A model generated the notes under the pieces. That model searched no databases. It saw nothing but the letters and a program-made list of their open reading frames with translations, and was not told the origin of the DNA. Below are positions 35,430 to 44,366 of a DNA stretch of 64,000 nt, in pieces. The DNA lies in contig JAAXTM010000004.1 in the NCBI GenBank assembly GCA_013336525.1, positions 186,001 through 250,000 on the forward strand, read 5' to 3'. A program made the position numbers and the translations under genes. Source of the stretch: Geobacteraceae bacterium (GTDB taxonomy: Bacteria; Desulfobacterota; Desulfuromonadia; Geobacterales; Pseudopelobacteraceae). The first letter of the stretch is position 1. Each line of letters opens with the position of its first letter.

Positions 35430-35464
35430 GGATTAAAAAAATATTGACTGCATATAAAAAACTC

Positions 35465-35492
35465 TTGACTCCTAAAATAATGTGCGTATATT
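35465..35492 (+). promoter_or_regulatory. Sigma-70-type promoter for the small lipoprotein
   Basis: TTGACT (35465-35470) and TATATT (35487-35492) are 16 bp apart, about 70 bp upstream of the ATG at 35563. It is close to consensus and suggests strong, independent expression. Confidence 0.65.
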
Positions 35493-35562
35493 CCTAGGTC
35501 GATTTAGAAACCATGCGCGTAGCGTTCAAATGGTAAATACACAAACGAAAGAGGTAACAAAC

Positions 35563-35754
35563 ATGAAAAAGCTGATCTCCCTGACACTCGTACTGGCACT
35601 CGCAACTGTATTCGCAGCTGGTTGCAAGAAAAAAGAAGAAGCTCCTGCTCCTGCTCCTGCTGTTGAGGCACCTGCAGCACAGAAGCCAATGTCTTCTGCA
35701 ACTGCTGCTCCTGCAGCTGCTCCTGCAGCTCCTGCAGAAGCTCCTAAGAAGTAA
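35563..35754 (+). CDS. Small Ala/Pro-rich lipoprotein
   Basis: The start at 35563 (MKKLISLTLVLALATVFA) follows AGAGGT and gives 63 residues; an upstream extension to 35482 lies partly inside the promoter. FAAGC is a clear lipobox, so the mature protein is about 43 residues: a Lys/Glu-rich start then Pro/Ala repeats (APAPAPAVEAPAAQ). It looks like a short surface or periplasmic spacer lipoprotein. A strong promoter and terminator flank the single gene, which suggests abundant expression. Confidence 0.75.
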   Translation: MKKLISLTLVLALATVFAAGCKKKEEAPAPAPAVEAPAAQKPMSSATAAPAAAPAAPAEAPKK

Positions 35755-35776
35755 TTGCTTTCCCCTCGGGGAGTGC

Positions 35777-35815
35777 AAAAAAGCCTGCGAGGTTTACTCC
35801 TCGCAGGCTTTTTTT
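35777..35815 (+). terminator. Strong rho-independent terminator
   Basis: AAAAAAGCCTGCGAGG (35777-35792) pairs with CCTCGCAGGCTTTTTTT around a 6-nt loop, just after the lipoprotein gene and 19 bp before hypA. Confidence 0.92.
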
Positions 35816-35833
35816 ATTTTGATTGGAGTCATT

Positions 35834-36169
35834 ATGCATGAGATGTCCATAACTCAGGGAATTATTGGCCTCTGCCTTGAGCATGCCGGCCTTCGCCGCG
35901 TCCTCTCGCTTGATGTAGAAATCGGGGAGTTGAGTAGCGTAGTGCCGGAAGCGATTGAATTCTGTTTTGAGGCGTGTAGCCGGGAAACCCTGCTGGAAGG
36001 GGCTGTGCTGAATATAATTCGGGTTCCTGGCATGGGTCAGTGCCTGGAATGTGGGCAGGAAACACCGCTAACGGAGCTATACGGCTCATGCGGGTACTGT
36101 GGCAGCCAAAGGGTTGTCATTGTGTCCGGAGAGGAACTCCGGGTGCGGGAGATTGAAGTTGAAGATTGA
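35834..36169 (+). CDS. hypA: Hydrogenase nickel incorporation protein HypA
   Basis: These 111 residues start at 35834 (MHEMSITQGIIGL) after GGAG; a frame extending to 35663 runs through the lipoprotein gene and its terminator. HypA delivers nickel during [NiFe] hydrogenase maturation: the N-terminal MHE motif binds nickel and the zinc ribbon CLECGQE...CGYCGS binds zinc. Usually hypA is next to hypB or hydrogenase genes; here it is alone with its own terminator. Confidence 0.93.
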   Translation: MHEMSITQGIIGLCLEHAGLRRVLSLDVEIGELSSVVPEAIEFCFEACSRETLLEGAVLNIIRVPGMGQCLECGQETPLTELYGSCGYCGSQRVVIVSGEELRVREIEVED

Positions 36170-36202
36170 AAAAGGGCACTGCAGAAGCAGCACCCTTTTT
36201 TT
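36169..36202 (+). terminator. Rho-independent terminator of hypA
   Basis: AAAAAGGG and CTGC pair with GCAG and CCCTTTTTTT (36169-36202) around an AGAA loop. It overlaps the last base of the hypA stop and also faces the convergent pckG. Confidence 0.85.
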
Positions 36203-36224
36203 GAAGCCCTAATTAATTTACAGT

Positions 36225-38072
36225 TTAATTATTCTCGTCTGTTGCAGGATGGAACTGTTCCCAATGCTCCGGTGAACGCCACAAGCCGGACAGGATTAGC
36301 TGGCGAAGGTGCAGGAACTCTTTCGGCAGCCGATCGTACATCTTGACAAACAGTTCCTCATGGGAAACTATTTCCTCCTTCCATACATCACGATCAACCG
36401 ACATCAGCTCATAAAACTGCTCGCGACTGACGCTGTCAAGGCCGGTCCAATCCAGATCTTCATACTTTGGCATCCAGCCAAGCGGGCTTTCTACCGCAGC
36501 GGCATTACCATTGACCCGTTGCACGATCCATTTCAGAATACGCATGTTCTCACCATAACCAGGCCAGAGGAAATTGCCGACAGCGTCTTTGCGGAACCAG
36601 TTGACGCTGAAGATGCGTGGTGGAACCGGAGTCGTGCGGCCAACCTGCAGCCAATGTGCGAAATAATCGGCAACGTGATAGCCACAGAAAGGCAGCATAG
36701 CAAACGGGTCACGACGTACTGTCCCAACAGCGCCTGTTGCTGCAGCTGTTGTTTCTGAGCCCATTGTGGCAGCCAGATAGACACCAAAACTCCAGTTAAA
36801 GGATTGATAAACTAATGGGATTACGTTGTTGCGGCGGCCACCAAAAATGAAGGCGGCCATTGGCACACCCTTCGGGTTTTCCCATTCAGGATCAATTGAC
36901 GGACATTGGCTGGCTGGCGAGGTAAAACGTGAGTTGGGGTGCGCTGCATTCCTGCCGCAATCAGGTGTCCATTTGTTCCCCTGCCAATCAGTCAGCACTG
37001 GCGGCTTGACATCGGTCATCCCTTCCCACCAGACATCACCATCCGGGGTCAACGCTACGTTGGTAAAAATAGAGTTGGCAGCACAGGAAGCCATAGCATT
37101 CGGGTTCGTCTTGTCAGAGGTTCCGGGAGCAACACCAAAGAAGCCGTATTCCGGATTGATTGCATACAAGCGGCCATCCTGGCCAGGCTTGATCCAGGCA
37201 ATGTCATCTCCGACAGTCGTGATCTTCCAGCCGCTCTCGTTAAAACTATCTGGCGGTACCAGCATCGCCAGGTTGGTCTTGCCGCAGGCGCTGGGAAAAG
37301 CAGCACCAAGGTAGGTTTTCTCACCTTCCGGTGATTCAATTCCCAAGATCAACATGTGTTCGGCCAGCCAACCCTCATCCTTTGCTATCTTGGAGGCGAT
37401 ACGCAGCGCCAGACATTTTTTTCCGAGTAGAGCATTGCCGCCATAGCCGCTACCATATGACCATATCGAGCGCTCTTCGGGGAAGTGGACGATATATTTT
37501 TCCTTATTACAGGGCCATGGCACGTCTTTCTGTCCAGATTCAAGCGGGGCTCCAACCGAATGCAGACAGGGAACGAATTCGCCGTTGCCAAGTACGTCGA
37601 GCACTGCCGTTCCCATACGGGTCATGATGCGCATATTGACGGCAACATAGGGGGAGTCAGTAATTTCAACGCCTATTTTTGCAATCGGTGAGCCAAGCGG
37701 CCCCATGCTGAATGGGACAATATACATGGTACGACCGCGCATGCACCCCTTGAAAAGCTTATGCAGAGTTTCCTTCATCTCTTTTGGGGCCATCCAGTTG
37801 TTGGTCGGGCCGGCATCCTGCTTGGATATACTGCAGATGAACGTGCGATCTTCAACTCGCGCCACATCGCCCGGATCAGAACAAGCCAGATAACTATTCG
37901 GACGCTTCTCCTGATTCAGCTTTTTGAAAGTGCCGCTCTCTACCAACTGCTTACAGAGCGCATCATACTCCTCCTGCGAACCACTGCACCAATGGATTGC
38001 TTCGGGTTGACACAATGCCGCGACTTCCTCTACCCACTTAGTCAGTTGCTCGTTCTTGCCTTGGTTACTCAT
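36225..38072 (-). CDS. pckG: Phosphoenolpyruvate carboxykinase (GTP)
   Basis: This 615-residue enzyme interconverts oxaloacetate and PEP with GTP, central for gluconeogenesis from acetate. Family signatures are seen: [28 protein letters not shown], the P-loop with the hyperreactive Cys in [13 protein letters not shown], and [16 protein letters not shown] with the PEP-binding Arg. The length is normal. GGGGAGG precedes the ATG. It is a single gene with its own terminator side shared with hypA. Confidence 0.97.
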   Translation of the reverse strand: MSNQGKNEQLTKWVEEVAALCQPEAIHWCSGSQEEYDALCKQLVESGTFKKLNQEKRPNSYLACSDPGDVARVEDRTFICSISKQDAGPTNNWMAPKEMKETLHKLFKGCMRGRTMYIVPFSMGPLGSPIAKIGVEITDSPYVAVNMRIMTRMGTAVLDVLGNGEFVPCLHSVGAPLESGQKDVPWPCNKEKYIVHFPEERSIWSYGSGYGGNALLGKKCLALRIASKIAKDEGWLAEHMLILGIESPEGEKTYLGAAFPSACGKTNLAMLVPPDSFNESGWKITTVGDDIAWIKPGQDGRLYAINPEYGFFGVAPGTSDKTNPNAMASCAANSIFTNVALTPDGDVWWEGMTDVKPPVLTDWQGNKWTPDCGRNAAHPNSRFTSPASQCPSIDPEWENPKGVPMAAFIFGGRRNNVIPLVYQSFNWSFGVYLAATMGSETTAAATGAVGTVRRDPFAMLPFCGYHVADYFAHWLQVGRTTPVPPRIFSVNWFRKDAVGNFLWPGYGENMRILKWIVQRVNGNAAAVESPLGWMPKYEDLDWTGLDSVSREQFYELMSVDRDVWKEEIVSHEELFVKMYDRLPKEFLHLRQLILSGLWRSPEHWEQFHPATDENN

Positions 38073-38154
38073 GCCGCCTCCCCAATTGAGGTATTAAAAT
38101 TTAGTTTTGATTAAATAGCATACCGATAGCTAAAAAAAAAGGACTTATATGGAC

Positions 38155-38162
38155 TGTATACA
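38155..38162. promoter_or_regulatory. TGTATACA palindrome upstream of pckG
   Basis: The perfect 8-bp palindrome TGTATACA lies 83 bp upstream of the pckG ATG, in an AT-rich region. It may be the core of a regulator site, but it is short. No clear promoter pair could be assigned with confidence. Confidence 0.25.
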
Positions 38163-38248
38163 AAATTCTTTTTATCGGCGATGATTGGGGTTTAGCGGCA
38201 GGAACTATTGATTTATTAATATAAAACTGGAAAAGTGCATTTTAGGGA

Positions 38249-38290
38249 CAATGAAACCGGATACCTTGTCAAGGAAATCCGGTTTCATTG
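38249..38290 (-). terminator. Hairpin downstream of the ETF oxidoreductase gene
   Basis: CAATGAAACCGGAT (38249-38262) pairs with ATCCGGTTTCATTG (38277-38290), and the loop holds CCTTG/CAAGG. It lies 33 bp beyond the stop of the oxidoreductase gene on the minus strand. A T-run is nearly absent, so it may be a 3'-end stabiliser rather than a terminator. Confidence 0.5.
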
Positions 38291-38322
38291 GTTTGTGCAG
38301 AAGAAGGTTTTATTGTTTGATC

Positions 38323-40320
38323 TCAGCGCAGCAGAGCTTCAGCCATAACCTCGGCTACGTCACGTACCTTGACGTTATCAGCTTTAACGTCTTTCAGTCC
38401 GTCTTCAAACATAGTCAGACAGTAGGGACAGGCAACACAGATCGTATCCGGCTTTTGCTCGAGTGCCTCGTTGACACGAGTCAGATTGATCCGCTCACCG
38501 ACATGCTCTTCCATCCACATCCTGCCGCCGCCGGCGCCGCAACAGAAAGCGTTGTTCCTGCTGCGCTCCATTTCTGACGGAGCCGTACTGGTTGCAGCCT
38601 TTATCACTTCTCGTGGAGCATCATAGACATCGTTATGTCGCCCCAGATAACAGGAATCATGGAAAACGGTTGCTCCCATTTCCTGCGTTGGTTTGTCGAG
38701 AACGAGTTTCCCCTCTTGAAGCAGATCACGCAGCAGTTCGCTGTGGTGGATAACTTCCAGCTCAAGACCGTACTGGCGATAATCGTTTTTCAGGGTCGTA
38801 AAACAGTGCGGGCATTGGGTTATTACTTTTTTAACGCCGCGCTCGATGAACATTGCGACATTTTCCTTGGCCATCTTATCGAAGACATATTCATTACCTA
38901 ATCTACGGACGCTGTCGCCGCAGCATTTTTCATCTTTGCCGAGAATGCCCCACGAGATGCCGGCCTTGTCCAGCAGTTGAGCCATTGCCACGCTGACATG
39001 CTTGTTGCGCGAATCAAATGAACCGGCACAGCCGACATAGAAAAGGTATTCCGTTGTATTCTTGTCAAATGGCTTAATGTCCAACTGGCTGCACCACTTG
39101 GTCCGCTCTGACGGCGCAATTCCCCATGGGTTACTGCGTCCCTCCATATTTTCAAACAGGTTCAGCAACTCTTCGGGAAATTTCGCCTCACTTTCGACAA
39201 GATGACGCCGTAGCTGGACGATTTTAGGCATATGTTCAATGAGTACCGGACAGGCTTCCATACAGGCCCCGCAAGTTGTGCAGGACCAGATTGACTCCTC
39301 GGAGACACTCCCCTCTCCCTTATCACCAATCAGCGGAGCCTGGGGAGTTCCGCCCTTCTTAAGCGCAGCTCCATTCTCCAGCAGGTTAATCTTTATGTCA
39401 TGTATTACGGCGCGTGGATTGAGAGGTTTGCCGGTAATGCTGGCCGGACAGACGTTCTGGCAGCGACCACACTCCGTACAGGAAAAGGAATCCAGCAGAT
39501 CTTTCCAGCTGTAGCGATCAACCTGGCCAACGCCAAACGTATTTCCGACTTTAAATTCTTCTCTCGGCTGAGTATTCGGTTTTTCCAGACGGTGGAAAAA
39601 ACAGTTCGGGATAGCGGTCAGGATATGCATATGTTTACTGTTCGGCAGATAGCAGATAAATGCCATCAGTGCAAGTGCATGGGCCCACCAGGCAACAGTA
39701 TGTATTGTTCCCAGATGCATCTGCGGAAGCACTCCGGCTATCTGTGCCGATATCGGCATGATCCTTTGCGCTGTGGAAATGAATGAAGCCGGGTCCGCCC
39801 CGGATTTGAACATGTATGCTGCCAGTTCGGTGGCATTAAGGCCAAAGGAGGCGAGCATTAGTGTTGCGATCAGCCCCAGAATAAAAAAGGCTTCCAAAGT
39901 TCGCGCTTCTGGATAGGGAGGAGAAAAGATTCGCCTCACAGCTGCCACAGTTACCGCGATCAAGGCCAGTAATAATGCGATGTCGATCATGAAGGCGAGC
40001 GGGACATAAAGTTCAAATGGAAGCTTGACCAGTTTGAAAGTATTGGGGAAAAGCCCGTTCAGAACGAATTCCGTGTTTGCCACAATCAAAATCAGAAAAG
40101 ACCAGAAGATGATGAAATGGTTGAAACCGAACGGCTTTGAGACTACTCGCTTCTGGCCAAATGCATAGCGCAGCATGTCGCCAACACGTGTCCCGATGTT
40201 ATTGAGACGATCTTCCGGCTGCCCAAGTGAAATAAGACTGAGGCGCTTCCAGCACCCCCAGGCAAACACGGCAAGGGATGCGATCAGTAGGGGGGCAAAT
40301 ATGGACGGATTTGGTGTCAT
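38323..40320 (-). CDS. Membrane Fe-S oxidoreductase, ETF:menaquinone oxidoreductase type
   Basis: The start at 40320 (MTPNPSIFAPLLIASL) follows GAGG; a frame to 40356 begins with TTG inside a repeat. The 665-residue protein has an N-terminal block of membrane helices like the gamma subunit of nitrate reductases, a ferredoxin-like pair of clusters (CTECGRCQNVCPASITG and CTTCGACMEACPVLIEH), and two CCG domains of the heterodisulfide reductase type (KCCGDSVRRLG and CCGAGGGRMWME). Such proteins pass electrons from EtfAB to menaquinone. It follows etfB-etfA on the same strand. Confidence 0.88.
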   Translation of the reverse strand: MTPNPSIFAPLLIASLAVFAWGCWKRLSLISLGQPEDRLNNIGTRVGDMLRYAFGQKRVVSKPFGFNHFIIFWSFLILIVANTEFVLNGLFPNTFKLVKLPFELYVPLAFMIDIALLLALIAVTVAAVRRIFSPPYPEARTLEAFFILGLIATLMLASFGLNATELAAYMFKSGADPASFISTAQRIMPISAQIAGVLPQMHLGTIHTVAWWAHALALMAFICYLPNSKHMHILTAIPNCFFHRLEKPNTQPREEFKVGNTFGVGQVDRYSWKDLLDSFSCTECGRCQNVCPASITGKPLNPRAVIHDIKINLLENGAALKKGGTPQAPLIGDKGEGSVSEESIWSCTTCGACMEACPVLIEHMPKIVQLRRHLVESEAKFPEELLNLFENMEGRSNPWGIAPSERTKWCSQLDIKPFDKNTTEYLFYVGCAGSFDSRNKHVSVAMAQLLDKAGISWGILGKDEKCCGDSVRRLGNEYVFDKMAKENVAMFIERGVKKVITQCPHCFTTLKNDYRQYGLELEVIHHSELLRDLLQEGKLVLDKPTQEMGATVFHDSCYLGRHNDVYDAPREVIKAATSTAPSEMERSRNNAFCCGAGGGRMWMEEHVGERINLTRVNEALEQKPDTICVACPYCLTMFEDGLKDVKADNVKVRDVAEVMAEALLR

Positions 40321-40336
40321 GTATAAACCTCGGAAA

Positions 40337-40410
40337 GGGGTCAAGGCAAGGGTCAAGAGTCAAAAACATGAAGTCCTTTGCTCTTACTTGCCCCTTGCCC
40401 CCTGACCCTG
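40337..40410. repeat. GGGTCAAGGG-type palindromic element between etfA and the oxidoreductase
   Basis: GGGGTCAAGGCAAGGGTCAA on the left is matched by an inverted GCCCCTTGCCCCCTGACCC arm on the right around an unpaired centre. It overlaps the 3' end of etfA: the last residues QGQGARGK and the stop codon (40384-40386) come from it. A related element lies inside pcrA (52900-52982). Confidence 0.6.
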
Positions 40411-41721
40411 TTTTTTAAGTTCTCTTATCTTTGCTGTAATCGCCGGGATGACCTGAAACAGGTCACCTACAATACCGTATGTGGCGACTTCAAAGATCGG
40501 GGCGTTGCTGTCGCGGTTGATGGCTATCACCATGTCGGAATCCTGCATGCCGACCAGGTGCTGGATAGCACCGGAAATTCCGCAGGCAATGTATATTTTA
40601 GGACGCACGGTCTTGCCGGTCTGGCCGACTTGACGGTCACCAGCCATCCATCCGGCGTCAACAGCACTGCGGGAAGCACCCACAACACCACCAATCTCAT
40701 CGGCCAGTTCCTGTAGTATGGCAAAATTCTCCGGGGCCATCATGCCGCGTCCACCGGAGATTATAAATTCGGCACCGGTTATATCGACCGCTCCCTTGCT
40801 GTGGGAATCGCGGATGATTTCGATTACCTTGGTGAGTACACTATCTTCGGGGACCGTAAAGGGGGCGCGGACAATAACCCCATCTGCTCCCTCTTGCCGC
40901 TCCGGCATATGCATAACATTAGGTCTAACGGTTGACATCTGCGGGCGATATTTATCGCACATGATTGTTGCCATAATATTCCCGCCAAAAGCCGGACGGG
41001 TCTGCATCAGGTTGCGTTTGTCATCGATGGCAAGGCCTGTGCAGTCGGCGGTCAGACCGGTTGCGACACGGGTTGCAATTGCGCCGGCCAGATCGCGTCC
41101 CATACCGGTGGCCCCCATAAGGATGACCTCCGGCTTGTATCTCTCGATCAGGTGGCAGCACCCCTCAACATAAGCTTCGGTGCGATAGTGGTAATAAACC
41201 GGGGCATCAAGCAGATAGGCCTTGGTTGCTCCGTAGGAAAAGGCCTCATGGCAAAGATGCTCGACGTTCTCCCCGATTACAAGCGCACAAAGTTCTACGC
41301 CCAAACTCCTGGCAAGATCGGCTCCGATGCCCAGAAGTTCCCAGGAGACCTTGGCCGGTTCACCTTCTGTCTGTTCAACAAAAACCCAGACGCCACGATA
41401 TTCTGCCAATCTTTTGGCAATGGCGGCAGCTTCCGGGTCAATTTCTTCTTCAACCGGCACGGCTAAAGCGGCAAGCTCGGCAAGTATCTGCTGTTCCTCG
41501 GCTGTAAAGAACATCTCAATGGCCGCTGAAGGACAAATCTTAACGCATTTCAGGCAGCCGATGCATTTGGCTGTTTCAATAATCGGCTCACCGCTATCGG
41601 TCATCTCAATGCAATTAACCGGGCAGGAACTCTGGCAGCGGGCACCACAGGCGATGCACTTTCCGTCAAGCAGGCGGGCAACGCCGCGCGGTCTTTTTGG
41701 TTTTGGTTTTATTTCACTCAT
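40384..41721 (-). CDS. etfA: Electron transfer flavoprotein alpha subunit with N-terminal ferredoxin domain
   Basis: This 445-residue protein begins with a 2[4Fe-4S] ferredoxin domain ([16 protein letters not shown] and [12 protein letters not shown], about residues 22-63), followed by the ETF alpha part: [20 protein letters not shown] and the FAD-binding domain [37 protein letters not shown] and [15 protein letters not shown]. The ferredoxin fusion is typical of anaerobic ETFs. It overlaps etfB by 4 bp. The last eight residues derive from a palindromic repeat. Confidence 0.95.
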   Translation of the reverse strand: MSEIKPKPKRPRGVARLLDGKCIACGARCQSSCPVNCIEMTDSGEPIIETAKCIGCLKCVKICPSAAIEMFFTAEEQQILAELAALAVPVEEEIDPEAAAIAKRLAEYRGVWVFVEQTEGEPAKVSWELLGIGADLARSLGVELCALVIGENVEHLCHEAFSYGATKAYLLDAPVYYHYRTEAYVEGCCHLIERYKPEVILMGATGMGRDLAGAIATRVATGLTADCTGLAIDDKRNLMQTRPAFGGNIMATIMCDKYRPQMSTVRPNVMHMPERQEGADGVIVRAPFTVPEDSVLTKVIEIIRDSHSKGAVDITGAEFIISGGRGMMAPENFAILQELADEIGGVVGASRSAVDAGWMAGDRQVGQTGKTVRPKIYIACGISGAIQHLVGMQDSDMVIAINRDSNAPIFEVATYGIVGDLFQVIPAITAKIRELKKQGQGARGK

Positions 41722-42533
41722 AGTGGTAGCATATCCTTCGCCATCAGTTTATCTATCAGCAGCGCAGCAGCCCCGGCCGGATCGGCGTAGCCATCACCCA
41801 ACATTTCTCCTTTGTCGCGTTCCGGAGAAAATATTTTTGATACCCAGGTAGGCGAGCCCTTCAAGCCAATTTTCTGCTCATCCAGCTGCAGGGTTTTATT
41901 GTCCCAGACTTCGACAACGGCTTCAGCAGCAGCCAACCGCATCTGTACCTTTGGATAGCGCGGCCGGTTAAGTTCGCGCACAACTGTCAGCATAGCCGGC
42001 AGCGGGGCCTCAACAATTTCATGGCGTCCTTCCAGCTTACGGCTGACGCGAATTTTTTTAGCCGTAAGATCCAGACTGACAATTTTGTCCACCAGTGTCA
42101 GCTGACTATAATCAAGGCGGCTGGCGATGCCGGGGCCGGTCTGGGCAGTGTCACCGTCAATAGTCTGTTTGCCGCAGAGAACCAGCGCGACCTCGTCAAC
42201 TTCCGTATGCAGCTTGGCTATCGCTGCGGCCAGAACGTTGCTGGTTGCAAGGGTGTCAGCGCCGCCGAACACACGATCAGAAAGCAGAATGGCATGATCA
42301 ACACCCAGCGCCAGCGCTTTCTTCAATGTTCCCTCTGTGTTAGGAGGTCCCATCGAAATGGCGGCAACCTTGCAGCCAAAACGATCTTTAAGGCGCAAAG
42401 CCTCCTCCAGAGCATGGGTATCGTATGGGTTGACTATGAAGGGGATGCCTTCACGAACCAAAGTGTTGGTGACAGGATCAATCTGAACCTGGGTCGTGTC
42501 CGGTACCTGTTTGATGCAGACAACTATCAGCAT
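41718..42533 (-). CDS. etfB: Electron transfer flavoprotein beta subunit
   Basis: This 271-residue protein starts MLIVVCIKQVPDTTQVQID and continues with NPYDTHALEEALRLKD, VAAISMGPPNTEGTLKKAL and DGDTAQTGPGIASRL, the ETF beta pattern. It carries electrons from acyl-CoA dehydrogenases with etfA. It is the first gene of an etfB-etfA-oxidoreductase operon. GGAGAGGG lies upstream of the ATG. The leader holds a 22-bp palindrome that may be an operator. Confidence 0.95.
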   Translation of the reverse strand: MLIVVCIKQVPDTTQVQIDPVTNTLVREGIPFIVNPYDTHALEEALRLKDRFGCKVAAISMGPPNTEGTLKKALALGVDHAILLSDRVFGGADTLATSNVLAAAIAKLHTEVDEVALVLCGKQTIDGDTAQTGPGIASRLDYSQLTLVDKIVSLDLTAKKIRVSRKLEGRHEIVEAPLPAMLTVVRELNRPRYPKVQMRLAAAEAVVEVWDNKTLQLDEQKIGLKGSPTWVSKIFSPERDKGEMLGDGYADPAGAAALLIDKLMAKDMLPL

Positions 42534-42586
42534 GAATCCCTCTCCTGCATGGCTATTTAATGCGCTGAAATGCTCTGATTGCTATA

Positions 42587-42608
42587 TATTGGTGAATATT
42601 TGCCAATA
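42587..42608. promoter_or_regulatory. 22-bp operator-like palindrome in the etfB leader
   Basis: TATTGG-TG-AATATT-TG-CCAATA is symmetric except for the two TG spacers. It lies 54-75 bp upstream of the etfB ATG and downstream of the predicted -10 box, as expected for a repressor site. Confidence 0.45.
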
Positions 42609-42665
42609 CTAGATGATAAGCCGACGTGTCGTCTCTTACCCCAAATCTGTGACAAGTTGCAAGAT

Positions 42666-42671
42666 ATTATA
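42666..42671 (-). promoter_or_regulatory. -10 box of the etfB promoter
   Basis: On the minus strand AGTATAAT contains a perfect TATAAT. The -35 hexamer 17 bp upstream (GACTAA) is weak, so the promoter may need an activator. Confidence 0.4.
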
Positions 42672-42761
42672 CTTTAACAAAAGTTATTTAGTCTGATGAA
42701 AATTGAGGCACGGTGCTATTAATTTGAGCATAATGCCACTGAATTCAGATATGGACAACAA

Positions 42762-42798
42762 AAAGAGGCCCACCCGATGATGCCGGGTGGGCCTCTTT
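42762..42798 (-). terminator. Rho-independent terminator of gltBD
   Basis: AAAGAGGCCCACCCG (42762-42776) and CGGGTGGGCCTCTTT (42784-42798) form a 15-bp perfect stem, followed by a T-run on the minus strand. It lies 32 bp after the gltD stop. Confidence 0.93.
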
Positions 42799-42830
42799 GC
42801 CTCACATTTAAACATATATCAAATCAATAA

Positions 42831-44312
42831 TTATGGCAGTTCGCTGTTTCCCATCAGGTAGCGGTCGCATTCACGGGCGGCTCCGCGTCCTTCGTTGATG
42901 GCCCATACTATTAGGCTCTGACCACGACGACAATCCCCTGCAGTAAATATGCCGGGAATGTTGGTGCTGTACTTTTCAAGCTCAGCTTTGATGTTGCTGC
43001 GCGAATCACACTCCAGGCCAAAGGAGTCTATCAAGGAACGCTCAGGGCCAAGGAATCCCATCGCCAGAAGCACCAGTTGGGCTGGGCGTACCTTTTCAGT
43101 GCCGGGCACAGGCTGTGGAATAAACTGCCCTTTTTCATTCTTTTGCCAGGTGACTTCAACAGTATGAACAGCCTTGAGTTCGCCTTCTTCATCACCCTCG
43201 AACCTTGTTGCGGTAGTCAGGTAGACTCGTGGGTCGTCGCCGAATTTTGCTGCCGCCTCTTCCTGCCCGTAATCCACCTTATGGGTCTTTGGCCACTCCG
43301 GCCAAGGATTGTCGGCAGCTCGCTGATCAGGAGAACGAGGCATTATTTCCAACTGGCTGACACTGCTGCAGCCATGGCGAAGAGATGTGCCGACACAGTC
43401 TGTTCCGGTATCGCCGCCGCCGATGATAATAACGTCCTTCCCTTTGGCAGAGATAAAATCTTCATTGCCGGTCAGCAGGGCTTTGGTGTTAGCGGTAAGG
43501 AAATCCATGGCAAAATGGATTCCTTTCAGGGCACGACCGTCGATCGGCAGATCGCGCGGCAGTGTGGCGCCGGTCGTTACAACGACGGCATCGAATTCAC
43601 TGTGCAACTTAGCAGCCGGAAATTCACTCCCACCTACGTCGGCATTGCAGACAAAAGTGATACCTTCCTCTTCCATCAGCTTGATGCGCCGCAGCACAAC
43701 CTGGCGCTTATCAAGTTTCATGTTTGGAATGCCGTACATCAGCAGGCCGCCCGGCAGGTCAGCACGTTCAAAAACCGTCACACTATGGCCGGCCTTGTTG
43801 AGCTGAGCGGCAGCGGAGAGGCCGGCGGGGCCTGAGCCGACGACAGCAACTTTTTTGCCGGTGCGGATTGCCGGGGGTGTTGGAACAATCCACCCCTCAT
43901 CAAAACCGCGCTCAATAATACTGACCTCAATATTTTTGATCGTAACGGCCGGGTCAATACTGGCCAATGTACAGGAACCTTCGCATGGTGCCGGACAGAC
44001 TCGTCCTGTAAACTCAGGAAAGTTGTTGGTTTTTAGAAGTCGGTCCAGCGCCTGATGCCAGAGATTGCGATAGACCAGATCATTCCACTCCGGAATCAGG
44101 TTGTTAATCGGGCAACCGCTGGCCATACCGCTGATCAGCATTCCACTGTGACAGAACGGTACGCCGCAATCCATGCAGCGAGCGCCCTGGGTGCGCAGAT
44201 CCTCATCCGGCATATGCAGATGAAACTCATTCCAGTCGTTAATTCGCTCTAAAGGTGCCCGGTCAGCCGGCACTTCGCGCTTATATTCCATGAATCCTGT
44301 TGGTTTTCCCAT
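42831..44312 (-). CDS. gltD: Glutamate synthase small subunit
   Basis: This 493-residue flavoprotein supplies electrons to the large subunit for glutamate synthesis from glutamine and 2-oxoglutarate. The N-terminal Fe-S part has [13 protein letters not shown] and [11 protein letters not shown]; then the FAD site [17 protein letters not shown] and the NAD(P)H site [20 protein letters not shown]. The end [19 protein letters not shown] is the second FAD contact. It is 54 bp downstream of gltB on the same strand. Confidence 0.97.
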   Translation of the reverse strand: MGKPTGFMEYKREVPADRAPLERINDWNEFHLHMPDEDLRTQGARCMDCGVPFCHSGMLISGMASGCPINNLIPEWNDLVYRNLWHQALDRLLKTNNFPEFTGRVCPAPCEGSCTLASIDPAVTIKNIEVSIIERGFDEGWIVPTPPAIRTGKKVAVVGSGPAGLSAAAQLNKAGHSVTVFERADLPGGLLMYGIPNMKLDKRQVVLRRIKLMEEEGITFVCNADVGGSEFPAAKLHSEFDAVVVTTGATLPRDLPIDGRALKGIHFAMDFLTANTKALLTGNEDFISAKGKDVIIIGGGDTGTDCVGTSLRHGCSSVSQLEIMPRSPDQRAADNPWPEWPKTHKVDYGQEEAAAKFGDDPRVYLTTATRFEGDEEGELKAVHTVEVTWQKNEKGQFIPQPVPGTEKVRPAQLVLLAMGFLGPERSLIDSFGLECDSRSNIKAELEKYSTNIPGIFTAGDCRRGQSLIVWAINEGRGAARECDRYLMGNSELP

Positions 44313-44366
44313 GATTGTTTTCCTGTCAAGTTGCTTTGTAAAATTGATGGGTGCTTGTCTTAAGCC

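Noticed and set aside
43077..43835. A + strand frame of 252 codons
   Set aside because: It is antisense to gltD and has no recognisable motif.
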